Source: Coprosoma sp963660615
GTDB lineage: Bacteria; Bacillota_I; Bacilli_A; RF39; UBA660
Direction: 5' to 3'
DNA length: 36,624 nucleotides
Assembly: GCA_963660615.1 (NCBI GenBank)
Contig: CAVKYE010000013.1
Coordinates: 1-36,624, forward strand
In this document: piece after piece, positions 8,441 to 16,173 of the stretch
Layout: the number at the start of each line of letters is the position of its first letter
Position numbering within the stretch: the stretch's first letter is position 1
The notes under the pieces: model-generated
Told to the model about the DNA's origin: nothing
The model's input: only the letters and a program-made list of their open reading frames with translations
The model's database searches: none
Translations under genes and position numbers: made by a program

Positions 8441-9832
8441 ATGCAGAAGTACGATGTAATAATAATAGGAGCAGGTCCTGCTGGATTATTCTCCGCCTAT
8501 GAACTAATAACCAAAAACCCAAAACAAAAAATTCTCTTACTGGACGAAGGAAAATTTGCTAACAAAAGAAAATGCCCAATGGCCAAAACAAAAAAATGCC
8601 TAAATTGTAATCCATGCCAAATCATGTCAGGCTATGGTGGTGCAGGAACATTTTCAGATGGAAAACTTAACTTTATACCAAAATTAGGAAAAAGTGATTT
8701 ATTTAAATACATGGATGAAGAAGCCGGAAACGCCTTAATAGAAGATTGCGAAAAAATATTTAACGAATTTGAAATGGATAGCGATATATATCCATCAAAT
8801 CTAGAAAAAGCAAACAAAATAAAAAGAAAAGTAACAGAAATAGGAGCAAGATTATTAATAATAAAACAAAAACACCTAGGCAGTGATCACTTGCCAACAT
8901 ATATTCAAAAATTTTCAGATTTTCTAAGTGAAAAAGGAGTAGAATTAAAAGAGCAAACAAAAGTAATAGATATAAAAAGTCAAAAAAAAGACAAACACCA
9001 AGTAATTTTCAAAAACAAAGAAAAAACCGAAACATACGAAACAAAAAAGATAATAATCGCTCCAGGTAGAATAGGAGCAAAATGGGTCCAAGAACTAGCC
9101 GATAAATACAACATCGCTTACACCTCAAAAAGCATAGAAATAGGTGTTAGAGTAGAAGTAAGAAAAGAAATAATGGAAAAACTATGCAAAATAATATATG
9201 ACCCAACAATCTTTATAAAAACCGACACCTACAGTGATGAAATAAGAACATTTTGTACAAACCCAGGAGGTTTTGTCGCAAAAGAAAACTACTATGGATA
9301 CATATGTGTAAATGGCCATGCTCTAAAAGAAAAAAAGTCAAACAATACCAACTTTGCCTTTATAAGCAAAGTAACATTAACAAAACCAGTAACAAATACA
9401 AGACAATATGGAGAAAGTATAGCCAGAATAGCCAACGTCCTAGGAGATGGAAAACCAATAATTCAAACCCTAAAAGATTTAAAAGATGGGCGAAGAAGTG
9501 AATGGCATCGAATAAATAAAGGATTTATAACCCCAACCTTAAAAGATTGCGTAGCTGGTGACCTCGCCCTAGTCTTGCCCCATAGAATAATCACAAACAT
9601 AATAGAAGGATTAGACAAATTAAACGAAATAATACCAGGAGTAAATAACGGAGAAACCCTTCTATATGGACCAGAAATAAAATTTTTCAGTAACGAAATA
9701 GAAACCAATAACAACTTTAAACTAGAAAATTATGATATATATTTCATTGGTGACGGAGCTGGAAAAGCAGGAAACATAGTAACCGCCGCTGCCACAGGCC
9801 TAGTAGCCGCAAGAGACATCCTAAAAAAATAA
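8441..9832 (+). CDS. FAD-dependent dehydrogenase, COG2509 type
   Basis: A 463-residue flavoprotein of the uncharacterised FAD-dependent dehydrogenase family. The N terminus has the dinucleotide-binding GAGPAG (10-15) after a beta strand. The family-specific block with four cysteines (CPMAKTKKCLNCNPC) leads into GYGGAGTFSDGKL. The C terminus has FIGDGAGKAGNIVTAAATG, the second FAD-contact segment with the usual GDG. No membrane segment or signal is visible, so it should be cytosolic. The natural substrate of the family is not known to me, so no reaction is assigned. It has its own promoter, and the downstream gap to htpG holds a CIRCE site, so it looks monocistronic. There is no hairpin between its stop and the htpG promoter, so readthrough into htpG is possible. 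Confidence 0.9.
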   Translation: MQKYDVIIIGAGPAGLFSAYELITKNPKQKILLLDEGKFANKRKCPMAKTKKCLNCNPCQIMSGYGGAGTFSDGKLNFIPKLGKSDLFKYMDEEAGNALIEDCEKIFNEFEMDSDIYPSNLEKANKIKRKVTEIGARLLIIKQKHLGSDHLPTYIQKFSDFLSEKGVELKEQTKVIDIKSQKKDKHQVIFKNKEKTETYETKKIIIAPGRIGAKWVQELADKYNIAYTSKSIEIGVRVEVRKEIMEKLCKIIYDPTIFIKTDTYSDEIRTFCTNPGGFVAKENYYGYICVNGHALKEKKSNNTNFAFISKVTLTKPVTNTRQYGESIARIANVLGDGKPIIQTLKDLKDGRRSEWHRINKGFITPTLKDCVAGDLALVLPHRIITNIIEGLDKLNEIIPGVNNGETLLYGPEIKFFSNEIETNNNFKLENYDIYFIGDGAGKAGNIVTAAATGLVAARDILKK

Positions 9833-9836
9833 TTTT

Positions 9837-9863
9837 CTAGCACTCACTATTGACAAGTGCCAA
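9837..9863 (+). promoter_or_regulatory. CIRCE operator (HrcA site) of htpG
   Basis: Half sites CTAGCACTC and AAGTGCCAA flank a 9-base spacer, matching the CIRCE consensus TTAGCACTC-N9-GAGTGCTAA at 8 of 9 and 7 of 9 positions. The spacer supplies most of the -35 hexamer, so repressor binding would block polymerase. HrcA itself is not in the window. Confidence 0.85.
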
Positions 9864-9878
9864 ATGAAATGATAATAT
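9850..9878 (+). promoter_or_regulatory. htpG promoter
   Basis: TTGACA (9850-9855) is followed after 17 bases by TAATAT (9873-9878). The -35 box lies inside the CIRCE element. AAGGA at 9901-9905 is seven bases before the ATG. Confidence 0.8.
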
Positions 9879-9912
9879 AAATATGTAAAGGAAAATAAGA
9901 AAGGATGATAAC

Positions 9913-11787
9913 ATGTCAAAAAAACAATTTAAAGCAGAATCAAAAAAACTAATGGAACTAATGATAAATTCCATATACACAAACAAAGATATATTCTTAA
10001 GGGAGTTAATATCAAACGCCTCAGATGCAATCGATAAACTACACTACAAATCCCTAACAGACAAAAAAATAAAAATAAACACAGATGATTTCAAAATAAA
10101 CATTAAAATAGATAAAGAAAAAAGATTACTAACCATCACCGATAACGGAATCGGAATGACAAAAGAAGAACTAGAAGAAAACCTAGGAACAATCGCCAAA
10201 AGTGGTTCATCACTATTCAAAGAAGAAAATGAAAAAAAAGAAAACATCGATATAATAGGACAATTTGGAGTAGGATTTTACTCAGCCTTTATGGTTGCCG
10301 ATGAAGTAAAAGTAGTAAGTAAAGCCTATAATGAAAAAGAAGCCCACATCTGGCAGTCAAAAGGCATAGATGGATATACCATAAAAGACTGTGAAAAAGA
10401 CACCTATGGAACCGAAATAACCCTAAAAATAAAAGAAAATAAGGAAGAAGAAAACTACGATGAATATTTAGAAAACTATACCATCCAAAATCTAATAAAA
10501 AAATACTCAGACTACATAACCTATCCAATAACCATGATGGTAGAAGAAGAAAAGAAAGTAGAAGGAGAAGACAAATACGAAACTATCACCGAAGAAAAAA
10601 CAATAAACACCCTAATACCATTATGGAAAAGAACAAAAAAAGATATTACTAAAGAAGAATATGACACCTTCTATAGTGACAAATTCTTTGATTATGAAAA
10701 ACCATTCAAAGTAATGCATTTTAACGCCGAAGGGCTAGTAAGCTTCAATGCCTTACTATACATCCCATCACACGCCCCATATGATTACTACACCAAAAAT
10801 TACGAAAAAGGTCTTCAACTATATTCAAATGGTGTACTAATTATGGAAAAATGCAGCGAATTATTACCAGACTATTTCAGTTTCGTAAAAGGTGTAATCG
10901 ACAGTCCAGATCTATCATTAAATATTTCTCGTGAGACATTACAACAAGACAAAACCCTTCAAAAAATCGCCAAAAATATTGAAACAAAAATAAGAAAAGA
11001 ACTAACTACCTTACTAGAAAAATCAAGAGAAGAATACGAAACATTCTTTAAAAACTTTGGCTTACAATTAAAAGTAGGAGTATGCAACAATTTTGGAATG
11101 GATAAAGATAAACTACAAGACCTATTACTATTTAATAGTTCAAACGAAGAAAAATACACAACCTTAAAAGAATACAAAGAAAGAATGAAAGAAGATCAAG
11201 AAAACATTTACTACGCCATCGCTGAAACAACATCAAAAGCCAAAATGCTACCACAAACAGAAAGTGTTGTCGAAAAAGGGTGTGAAGTACTATACCTAAC
11301 CGACTACGGTGACGAATTCGTCATGCAAGCCCTAAGAGAATATGATGGCAAAACATTCGTAAACGTATCATCAAGTGAATCATCAAACTACACAGAAGAA
11401 GAAAAAAAACAAATAGAAAAAATCAACGAAGACAACAAAGAATTACTAGAAACCCTAAAAACCGCCATTGAAGATGTAAAAGAAGTAAAATTCACAAGCA
11501 AACTAAAAAGCCATCCAGTTTGCCTAACTAGTGAAGGTGCCGTATCAACATCAATGGAAAAAATAATGAACGACATGCCGAACAATAACGAAATAAAAGC
11601 CACCATGATACTAGAAATAAACGAAAATCACCCAATTGCAAACAAACTAAAAGAATTATATAAAAAAGATAAAGAAGAACTTAAAAACTATGGAAAAATA
11701 CTATACGCCCAAGCAAGATTAATAGAAGGACTTCCAATCGAAAACCCAACAGAACTTTCAAATCTAATATGTAAAGAATTAATCTAA
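9913..11787 (+). CDS. htpG: HtpG, Hsp90-family molecular chaperone
   Basis: A cytosolic ATP-dependent chaperone that remodels client proteins as a dimer. It has 624 residues, the usual bacterial length. The GHKL ATP site is complete: Glu31 and Asn35 in RELISNASDAIDKL, DNGIGM with Asp77, the lid segment GTIAKSGS, and GQFGVGFYSAFMVA. The middle domain carries the catalytic-loop arginine in LNISRETLQQD, and the C-terminal dimerisation region is present. The gene is alone between its CIRCE-controlled promoter and a strong terminator. This suggests heat induction by loss of HrcA repression, unlike B. subtilis, where htpG is not an HrcA target. The family call is secure; the regulation is inferred from the operator. 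Confidence 0.98.
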   Translation: MSKKQFKAESKKLMELMINSIYTNKDIFLRELISNASDAIDKLHYKSLTDKKIKINTDDFKINIKIDKEKRLLTITDNGIGMTKEELEENLGTIAKSGSSLFKEENEKKENIDIIGQFGVGFYSAFMVADEVKVVSKAYNEKEAHIWQSKGIDGYTIKDCEKDTYGTEITLKIKENKEEENYDEYLENYTIQNLIKKYSDYITYPITMMVEEEKKVEGEDKYETITEEKTINTLIPLWKRTKKDITKEEYDTFYSDKFFDYEKPFKVMHFNAEGLVSFNALLYIPSHAPYDYYTKNYEKGLQLYSNGVLIMEKCSELLPDYFSFVKGVIDSPDLSLNISRETLQQDKTLQKIAKNIETKIRKELTTLLEKSREEYETFFKNFGLQLKVGVCNNFGMDKDKLQDLLLFNSSNEEKYTTLKEYKERMKEDQENIYYAIAETTSKAKMLPQTESVVEKGCEVLYLTDYGDEFVMQALREYDGKTFVNVSSSESSNYTEEEKKQIEKINEDNKELLETLKTAIEDVKEVKFTSKLKSHPVCLTSEGAVSTSMEKIMNDMPNNNEIKATMILEINENHPIANKLKELYKKDKEELKNYGKILYAQARLIEGLPIENPTELSNLICKELI

Positions 11788-11790
11788 CAA

Positions 11791-11820
11791 AAAACCTGTG
11801 AAACAAAAATCACAGGTTTT
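11791..11820 (+). terminator. htpG terminator
   Basis: AAAACCTGTGA pairs perfectly with TCACAGGTTTT over 11 bp with an 8-base loop, three bases after the stop. The rest of the gap to 12027 has only AT-rich sequence, a possible TATAAT at 11927-11932, and a small AGAGTTT/AAACTCT hairpin at 11881-11899 without a T run. Confidence 0.92.
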
Positions 11821-12027
11821 ATTGAATATAGATAGTAAGTAAGAGAATGTATTATAATTTAATCATTTATCACGTCCTTTAGAGTTTCCTTAAAACTCTG
11901 TAACAATAATATCATCATAATATGTATATAATTTGATAAAATAATGGGAAATTATGGGAACCATAAAAAAACACCCTTTACCAAAACAACCCCTTATGAT
12001 AAAATTAAAATAGGGAAGTGAAAAAAC

Positions 12028-13077
12028 ATGAATACTGTAACAGAATATATAAAATACTACGGAAAATATACATTTAAAGAAATACCACTAAACGACATGG
12101 ATAATGTATTATTTGTCGTCCTAGCATACCTACCACTAGAAACAATAAAATACAAAAGTCCCTTACCCCTAACCGAAATATCAAATAAACTACAAACAAA
12201 AAATCTCCCACCACATACCATGATATTTAAAAGCCGTGAACTTTTAAACCAAATAAAAAACATCGAAAGATATAAAAATATAAAAATAGAAAATTTCATA
12301 AACAAACTAAACAAAGAAACCCAGTTCAGCGCCATAACAATACGATACGAAAAAAATAGTTGCTTCATCGCCTATAGAGGAACCGACAATTCCCTTACAG
12401 GATGGAAAGAAGACTTTGAACTCTCATACACCTACCCAGTAAAAGCCCAAACTTACGCCAAAGAATACTTAGAAAAAACAGTAAAAGAAACCGATGAAAA
12501 AATATACATAGGTGGCCATTCCAAAGGAGGCAACCTCGCCATATCAAGTGCCATCGGCATAAAAGAAGAAATCGAAAAAAGAATCATAACCATATACAAT
12601 AATGATGGCCCAGGTTTCCTAGAAGAACAAATAACAAACAAAGACCTTCAAAAAATATCAAAAAAAATAAAAACATTCATCCCAGAAGAAAGTATAGTAG
12701 GACTACTTCTAGAATCACCAGTAGCCTACCAACCAATAAAATCAACAAAAAAAGGCATCTCCCAGCACGATCCAACATCATGGGAATGCTTTGGACAATT
12801 TTTAAAAGAAGGAGAAACCTCATCCATAGCCCTAAAATTTCAAGAAAAAATTGAAAGTTTCATGAAAGAAACCACCAAAGAAATAAGAAAAAACCTAACA
12901 GAAACTTTCTTTAAAATCATCAAAGAAAGTGGTGTAACCCATTTTAGAGACCTAAAAACAATAAAATTTGACAAAATAACAGCCATGATAAAAGAAGCAA
13001 ATAGCATTGATGAAAACACAAAAAAATTACTACTAGAAACCCTAAAAATAACCTTAGAAAGTGAGAAAAAACAATGA
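12028..13077 (+). CDS. Mbeg1-like (DUF2974) alpha/beta hydrolase
   Basis: A 349-residue protein of the Mbeg1-like/DUF2974 lipase-related family. The core shows AYRGTD followed later by the nucleophile elbow GGHSKGG with Ser165, the typical G-x-S-x-G layout of lipases, then a YNNDGPGF segment that fits the acid-residue region. No signal peptide or membrane segment is seen, so it should be cytosolic. The substrate is unknown. The N-terminal 90 residues and the lysine-rich C-terminal 80 residues flank the catalytic core. A GGAAGTG ribosome site precedes the ATG. Its TGA stop overlaps the ATG of the next gene by four bases (ATGA), so the two are translationally coupled and may work together at the membrane. 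Confidence 0.88.
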   Translation: MNTVTEYIKYYGKYTFKEIPLNDMDNVLFVVLAYLPLETIKYKSPLPLTEISNKLQTKNLPPHTMIFKSRELLNQIKNIERYKNIKIENFINKLNKETQFSAITIRYEKNSCFIAYRGTDNSLTGWKEDFELSYTYPVKAQTYAKEYLEKTVKETDEKIYIGGHSKGGNLAISSAIGIKEEIEKRIITIYNNDGPGFLEEQITNKDLQKISKKIKTFIPEESIVGLLLESPVAYQPIKSTKKGISQHDPTSWECFGQFLKEGETSSIALKFQEKIESFMKETTKEIRKNLTETFFKIIKESGVTHFRDLKTIKFDKITAMIKEANSIDENTKKLLLETLKITLESEKKQ

Positions 13078-13604
13078 CAGAAAAACTAGTACTAGCCCTA
13101 GTAATAGCACTAGCCTTAGGCTTTTTCGGACTAAAACTAAACAAAATAATAATAGTAGTACTTGCCATAATACTAGGATATAACCTAGGAAATTACCTTG
13201 GAGAAATATGCTTCCGAAGTGAACTAGTATCCATAATACTATCATTATCATTCGGTATAATCTTTGCCGCATTAAGCATGGGACTATACAAAATAGGCGT
13301 ATTTTTTCTTTGCTTCACCCTAACAACCGCCATAATATATACAAACGTAGACATAGAACTCATAAAAACAACACTAGGACCAATAATTGGTATAATAGTA
13401 GGATTCCTCGCCATCAAATACACAGAATCACTAATCATAATCATAACATCCATAAGCGGAAGCCTATTATTTACCCAAACAATATCCCAAATGTTTAACC
13501 TACCAAACGAATTAATAAAACTCGCCATATTCATAATAATGATTATAATAACCCTAAGATATCAATTTGATGGAGAACCACAAAAAAACAAATTTACATA
13601 CTAA
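13074..13604 (+). CDS. Small polytopic membrane protein
   Basis: A 176-residue protein made almost entirely of hydrophobic segments, with about six membrane helices (near 3-20, 23-43, 53-70, 72-90, 100-118 and 140-165) and a polar C-terminal tail. It starts with MTEKLVLALVIALALGFFGLKL and is rich in glycine within the helices. The pattern resembles small TMEM198/DUF4203-like proteins, but I cannot show that from motifs. It overlaps the hydrolase gene by ATGA, so it is co-translated with it. A terminator follows directly. No transport or enzyme function can be assigned. Confidence 0.8.
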   Translation: MTEKLVLALVIALALGFFGLKLNKIIIVVLAIILGYNLGNYLGEICFRSELVSIILSLSFGIIFAALSMGLYKIGVFFLCFTLTTAIIYTNVDIELIKTTLGPIIGIIVGFLAIKYTESLIIIITSISGSLLFTQTISQMFNLPNELIKLAIFIIMIIITLRYQFDGEPQKNKFTY

Positions 13605-13630
13605 AAGGCACATAACAAAGTGTCTTTTTT
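13604..13630 (+). terminator. Terminator before the large collagen-like gene
   Basis: AAAGGCAC (13604-13611) pairs with GTGTCTTT (13620-13627) with one G-U pair and runs into TTTTTT. Only 26 bases separate it from the next start codon, so there is little room for a promoter there. The collagen-like gene may depend on readthrough or on a promoter overlapping this hairpin. Confidence 0.85.
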
Positions 13631-13656
13631 CATAAAATAAAAAGAAAGGAGTTTCT

Positions 13657-14658
13657 ATGGAAAAAGATATCATCAAAAATGCCTTACAAAAAATAAAAAA
13701 AGATGAAAAATGTAAACCCCAATATAATGCTTTTGAAATAAAAGGCCCAACCGGCCCAACCGGTCCAACAGGGCCAAGAGGGCTAGGCCTTAACATATTA
13801 AGCACCTATGAAACCTTAGAAGAATTAATAAAAAATCATCCAGTAGGACAAAATGAAGATGCTTACATAGTAGGCGAAGATTTATATATATGGTCAAATA
13901 ATCTAAACACATGGAAAAACGTTGGAAGAATAAGAGGACCAGAAGGAAAAGAAGGACCACAAGGAGAAAAAGGGGAAACAGGGGAAAAAGGAGAACAAGG
14001 CCCAACCGGTCCCAAAGGAGAGCAAGGGCCAAGAGGATTAACAGGATTAGTAGGTCCAAGAGGCCTAGATGGAGAACAAGGCAAGCAAGGACCAACCGGC
14101 CCCAAAGGAGAGCAAGGCCCAAGAGGCTTAACAGGACTAGTAGGTCCAAAAGGCCTAGACGGTGAAAAAGGAGAACAAGGTCCAACCGGCCCCAAAGGTG
14201 ACAAAGGAGAGCAAGGAGATCAAGGACCTGCTGGAACCGTCGCCACAGATTTCGGTTCAAAATATCAAGATGTAACCAAAACAATAAATGCCATCGCAAA
14301 CACCCCCGCCCCAATACCACTAGACAAAACAGGTCCAACGTCAAACATCATCACAACAGCATCCAATGCCATGAACATAAAAGAAGAAGGAGTTTATAAA
14401 ATAGACTATTATATATCAGCCAAATATTCACAAGCATCTCAACTAGTTGCAGCCCTAAAAAGTAATTTAGTAACCATTCCAGGTTCAAATATCAAAGAAA
14501 CCGTAACCCTAGGAGAAGAAAAAGTCATCCAATCAACAACAATCGCAGAATTAAAAAAAGGTGATTCAATAAGCGTAACAATAACTTCAAATGTTAATGT
14601 AGATATAACCCTCGCATCAGAAACAAGCGCCTATCTACACATTGTAAGATTAAAATAA
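13657..14658 (+). CDS. Large collagen-like protein with BclA-type C-terminal domain
   Basis: A 333-residue protein in five parts: a basic N-terminal helix with Cys19; a four-triplet collagen start (GPTGPTGPTGPRG, about 30-42); a globular insert of about 50 residues (LSTYETLEELIKNHP ... DAYIVGEDLYIWSNN ... WKNVGRI) of a type often found between collagen blocks of phage and Firmicute fibre proteins; 33 uninterrupted Gly-X-Y triplets (about 94-192); and a beta-rich C-terminal domain homologous to the leftward paralogue at 5750-6310. Many triplets are GEK, GEQ and GPK, charged types that stabilise triple helices without hydroxyproline. No signal peptide or anchor is visible. AAAGGAG lies five bases before the ATG. 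It precedes hsp20, which has its own promoter. Surface fibre or spore-surface roles are inferred. Confidence 0.9.
   Translation: MEKDIIKNALQKIKKDEKCKPQYNAFEIKGPTGPTGPTGPRGLGLNILSTYETLEELIKNHPVGQNEDAYIVGEDLYIWSNNLNTWKNVGRIRGPEGKEGPQGEKGETGEKGEQGPTGPKGEQGPRGLTGLVGPRGLDGEQGKQGPTGPKGEQGPRGLTGLVGPKGLDGEKGEQGPTGPKGDKGEQGDQGPAGTVATDFGSKYQDVTKTINAIANTPAPIPLDKTGPTSNIITTASNAMNIKEEGVYKIDYYISAKYSQASQLVAALKSNLVTIPGSNIKETVTLGEEKVIQSTTIAELKKGDSISVTITSNVNVDITLASETSAYLHIVRLK
13981..14202 (+). repeat. 90-bp in-frame tandem repeat coding for collagen triplets
   Basis: Units start at 13981, 14071 and 14161 (the last partial) with period 90 bases, that is ten Gly-X-Y triplets. The second unit differs from the first mainly by third-position changes plus a few codon changes such as GEK/GEQ and GPR/GPK. 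This is the layout expected of a length-variable repeat that changes by whole triplets without breaking the frame. Confidence 0.9.
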
Positions 14659-14705
14659 AAGAATAATTTAGAAAAAAATGTAAACAATAATAAAGAAATC
14701 ATTTT

Positions 14706-14732
14706 TTAGCACTTACACTTGACAAGTGCTAA
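14706..14732 (+). promoter_or_regulatory. CIRCE operator (HrcA site) of hsp20
   Basis: TTAGCACTT and AAGTGCTAA form a perfect 9-bp inverted repeat around a 9-base spacer. Each half matches the CIRCE consensus at 8 of 9 positions. As at htpG, the spacer carries TTGAC of the -35 box. Confidence 0.9.
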
Positions 14733-14747
14733 AGAAAGTGATATATT
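14719..14747 (+). promoter_or_regulatory. hsp20 promoter
   Basis: TTGACA (14719-14724), 17 bases, TATATT (14742-14747). The -35 box overlaps the CIRCE element. The strong ribosome site AAGGAGG lies at 14757-14763. Confidence 0.85.
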
Positions 14748-14770
14748 TATAATGTAAAGGAGGGATACAT

Positions 14771-15160
14771 ATGAGTATGTTACCAAGAAAACTTTATTTA
14801 GATAATATCCTAGACGGTCTAATGACAGACACAAATTTCGATACAATGAAATGTGATATCTACGAAAAAGAAGGTGCTTATCATATAGAAGCAGACATCC
14901 CAGGAATTGACAAAAAAGATATAGCAATCGAATGCAATAATGGTTACCTAACCATCAAAGCAACAAAAGAAAAAGAAGAAGAACAAGAAGACAAAAACAT
15001 CATTCGTCAAGAAAGATTCTTTGGAAGCATGGAACGTAAATTTTACGTAGGTGATATCGATGAAGAAGGCATCGAAGCCACATTCAAAGATGGAGTTTTA
15101 AAAATCAAAGTACCGAAAATTGATAGTGAAAAATCTAAAAAAGTTATTGAAATCAAATAA
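14771..15160 (+). CDS. Hsp20 small heat-shock protein (alpha-crystallin family)
   Basis: A 129-residue holdase chaperone that keeps unfolding proteins soluble for refolding. The alpha-crystallin domain runs from about 28 to 118. It includes the early strand EKEGAYHIEADIPGIDKKDI, the central RQERFFGSMERKFYV, and the typical FKDGVLKIKVPK segment near the end. The N-terminal arm is short (about 25 residues) and the C-terminal tail has no clear IxI/V anchor beyond VIEIK. It has a private promoter with a CIRCE operator and a strong terminator. It is therefore predicted to be an HrcA-repressed, monocistronic stress gene, co-regulated with htpG. An in-frame ATG two codons later is possible but further from the ribosome site. 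Confidence 0.97.
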   Translation: MSMLPRKLYLDNILDGLMTDTNFDTMKCDIYEKEGAYHIEADIPGIDKKDIAIECNNGYLTIKATKEKEEEQEDKNIIRQERFFGSMERKFYVGDIDEEGIEATFKDGVLKIKVPKIDSEKSKKVIEIK

Positions 15161-15163
15161 TAC

Positions 15164-15196
15164 AAAGCTGATAGCAAAAAACTATCAGCTTTATTA
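15164..15196 (+). terminator. hsp20 terminator
   Basis: AAAGCTGATAG (15164-15174) pairs perfectly over 11 bp with CTATCAGCTTT (15182-15192), followed by TTATTAT. Confidence 0.9.
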
Positions 15197-15240
15197 TCAA
15201 AAAATTATAACCAATAACCATTTATTAAATATTTAAATTT

Positions 15241-15249
15241 TGGTATAAT
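15241..15249 (+). promoter_or_regulatory. Extended -10 promoter of the 15275 gene
   Basis: TGGTATAAT is a perfect extended -10 element; a weak TTTATT sits 17 bases upstream at 15221-15226. The ribosome site AAAGGAG follows at 15259-15265. Confidence 0.65.
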
Positions 15250-15274
15250 TGTATAAACAAAGGAGTGAAATAAA

Positions 15275-16162
15275 ATGCAAAAACTAAAAACCTTAGCTGC
15301 ACTAATATTTTCCCTAATAATAATACCAACCTTGTTCATCTTATTATTTCTTGGTATCATAAGTACATATTTTACCGAGGAAAACCTAAAAAAAGCCGTA
15401 AGTGATATAAATGTCACCCACGAAATAAAAAAAATTCAAAATAGCTCTGGCAGCAGCAATCAAGAAATATCAGACATCATAGATACAGCATACACCGAAG
15501 CCGAAAAACATGGAATATCAGAAAAATTAGTAAACACAATTTTTAATTCAAAAGAAGTCAAAGAATTCTTAGGTGGCGTAGTTGGAACAACTACAAATTA
15601 CATAATAAATGACAAAAAATCAAAAGCCGCAACAAGCAAAGAATTTAACGACATTCTAGATAAAAATATGGATAAATGGATAGAAGAAAGTGGCACAAAA
15701 ATGAGTGATACAAAAAAAGACGTTCTACTAATTAGAATGAAAAGTATAAGTGCCGGCATCATAAATAACCTTCCAAATAGTAAAACCGTAGATCAAAAAA
15801 TAAGTGAAGAAACCCTAAATAAAATTAGATTTATCTTTAGTAATCAAGTAAAAATAGCCCTAATAACCACAATACTACTCTCATTCGTAATAATCTTTAT
15901 AACCAAAAGAAAACAAAACAAATATCTAGTATATAGCGGTTCATCATTACTAATAACAGGATTACTTCTAATTGGAACAAGTTTCATCATAACCGATATA
16001 CTCGCCATAATTCTAACAAAATATAACCTATCATTTATGGCAACCACCCTTAGTAATGGACTTTCACACACCATACTTATAAATGGATTAATTACAATAG
16101 TAATATCCATAATAATGTTCATAATATATGGACTAATAAATAAACACCAAAAAAAGGCCTAA
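15275..16162 (+). CDS. Unknown membrane protein with extracytoplasmic domain
   Basis: I do not recognise this 295-residue protein. One membrane helix lies at about 6-30, followed by a polar, mainly helical domain of about 160 residues rich in Lys, Ser and Asp. Three more helices follow (about 190-210, 220-245 and 260-287), and a basic tail HQKKA closes the protein. The topology suggests a large domain outside the membrane between helix 1 and helix 2. AAAGGAG stands nine bases before the ATG. Its final codons form one arm of a bidirectional terminator, and its TAA stop overlaps the TAG stop of the convergent DedA gene. It appears to be transcribed alone from the promoter at 15241. Confidence 0.8.
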   Translation: MQKLKTLAALIFSLIIIPTLFILLFLGIISTYFTEENLKKAVSDINVTHEIKKIQNSSGSSNQEISDIIDTAYTEAEKHGISEKLVNTIFNSKEVKEFLGGVVGTTTNYIINDKKSKAATSKEFNDILDKNMDKWIEESGTKMSDTKKDVLLIRMKSISAGIINNLPNSKTVDQKISEETLNKIRFIFSNQVKIALITTILLSFVIIFITKRKQNKYLVYSGSSLLITGLLLIGTSFIITDILAIILTKYNLSFMATTLSNGLSHTILINGLITIVISIIMFIIYGLINKHQKKA

Positions 16163-16173
16163 GCCTTTTTTTT
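16149..16173. terminator. Bidirectional terminator with both stop codons in its loop
   Basis: Seven A plus GGC (to 16158) pair with GCC plus at least seven T (from 16163). The loop is CTAA (16159-16162). That loop contains the TAA of the rightward gene (16160-16162) and the TAG of the leftward DedA gene (16161-16159). Because the stem is self-complementary, both proteins end in Lys-Lys-Ala. Confidence 0.93.

Noticed and set aside
11821..12027. Possible small RNA or riboswitch upstream of the Mbeg1-like gene
   Set aside because: There is only one small hairpin (11881-11899) without a T run or conserved core; nothing matches a riboswitch known to me.
12028..13077. Use of TGA as tryptophan (Mycoplasma code)
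   Set aside because: Tryptophans are TGG throughout, TGA ends this gene exactly at the ATGA junction with the next gene, and no gene needs TGA readthrough.
13981..14202. Regular repeats that might be read as a CRISPR array
   Set aside because: The 90-base units are contiguous with no unique spacers, stay in frame and code for collagen triplets.
13790..14344. Long open frames opposite and out of frame with the large collagen-like gene
   Set aside because: They mirror the Gly-X-Y repeat periodicity (Leu/Pro-rich translations), lack ribosome sites and overlap a clear gene completely.
5750..14658. The region between the collagen-like genes as a prophage or mobile island
   Set aside because: No integrase, transposase, terminase, flanking repeats or tRNA; it contains housekeeping htpG and a COG2509 gene in normal context.
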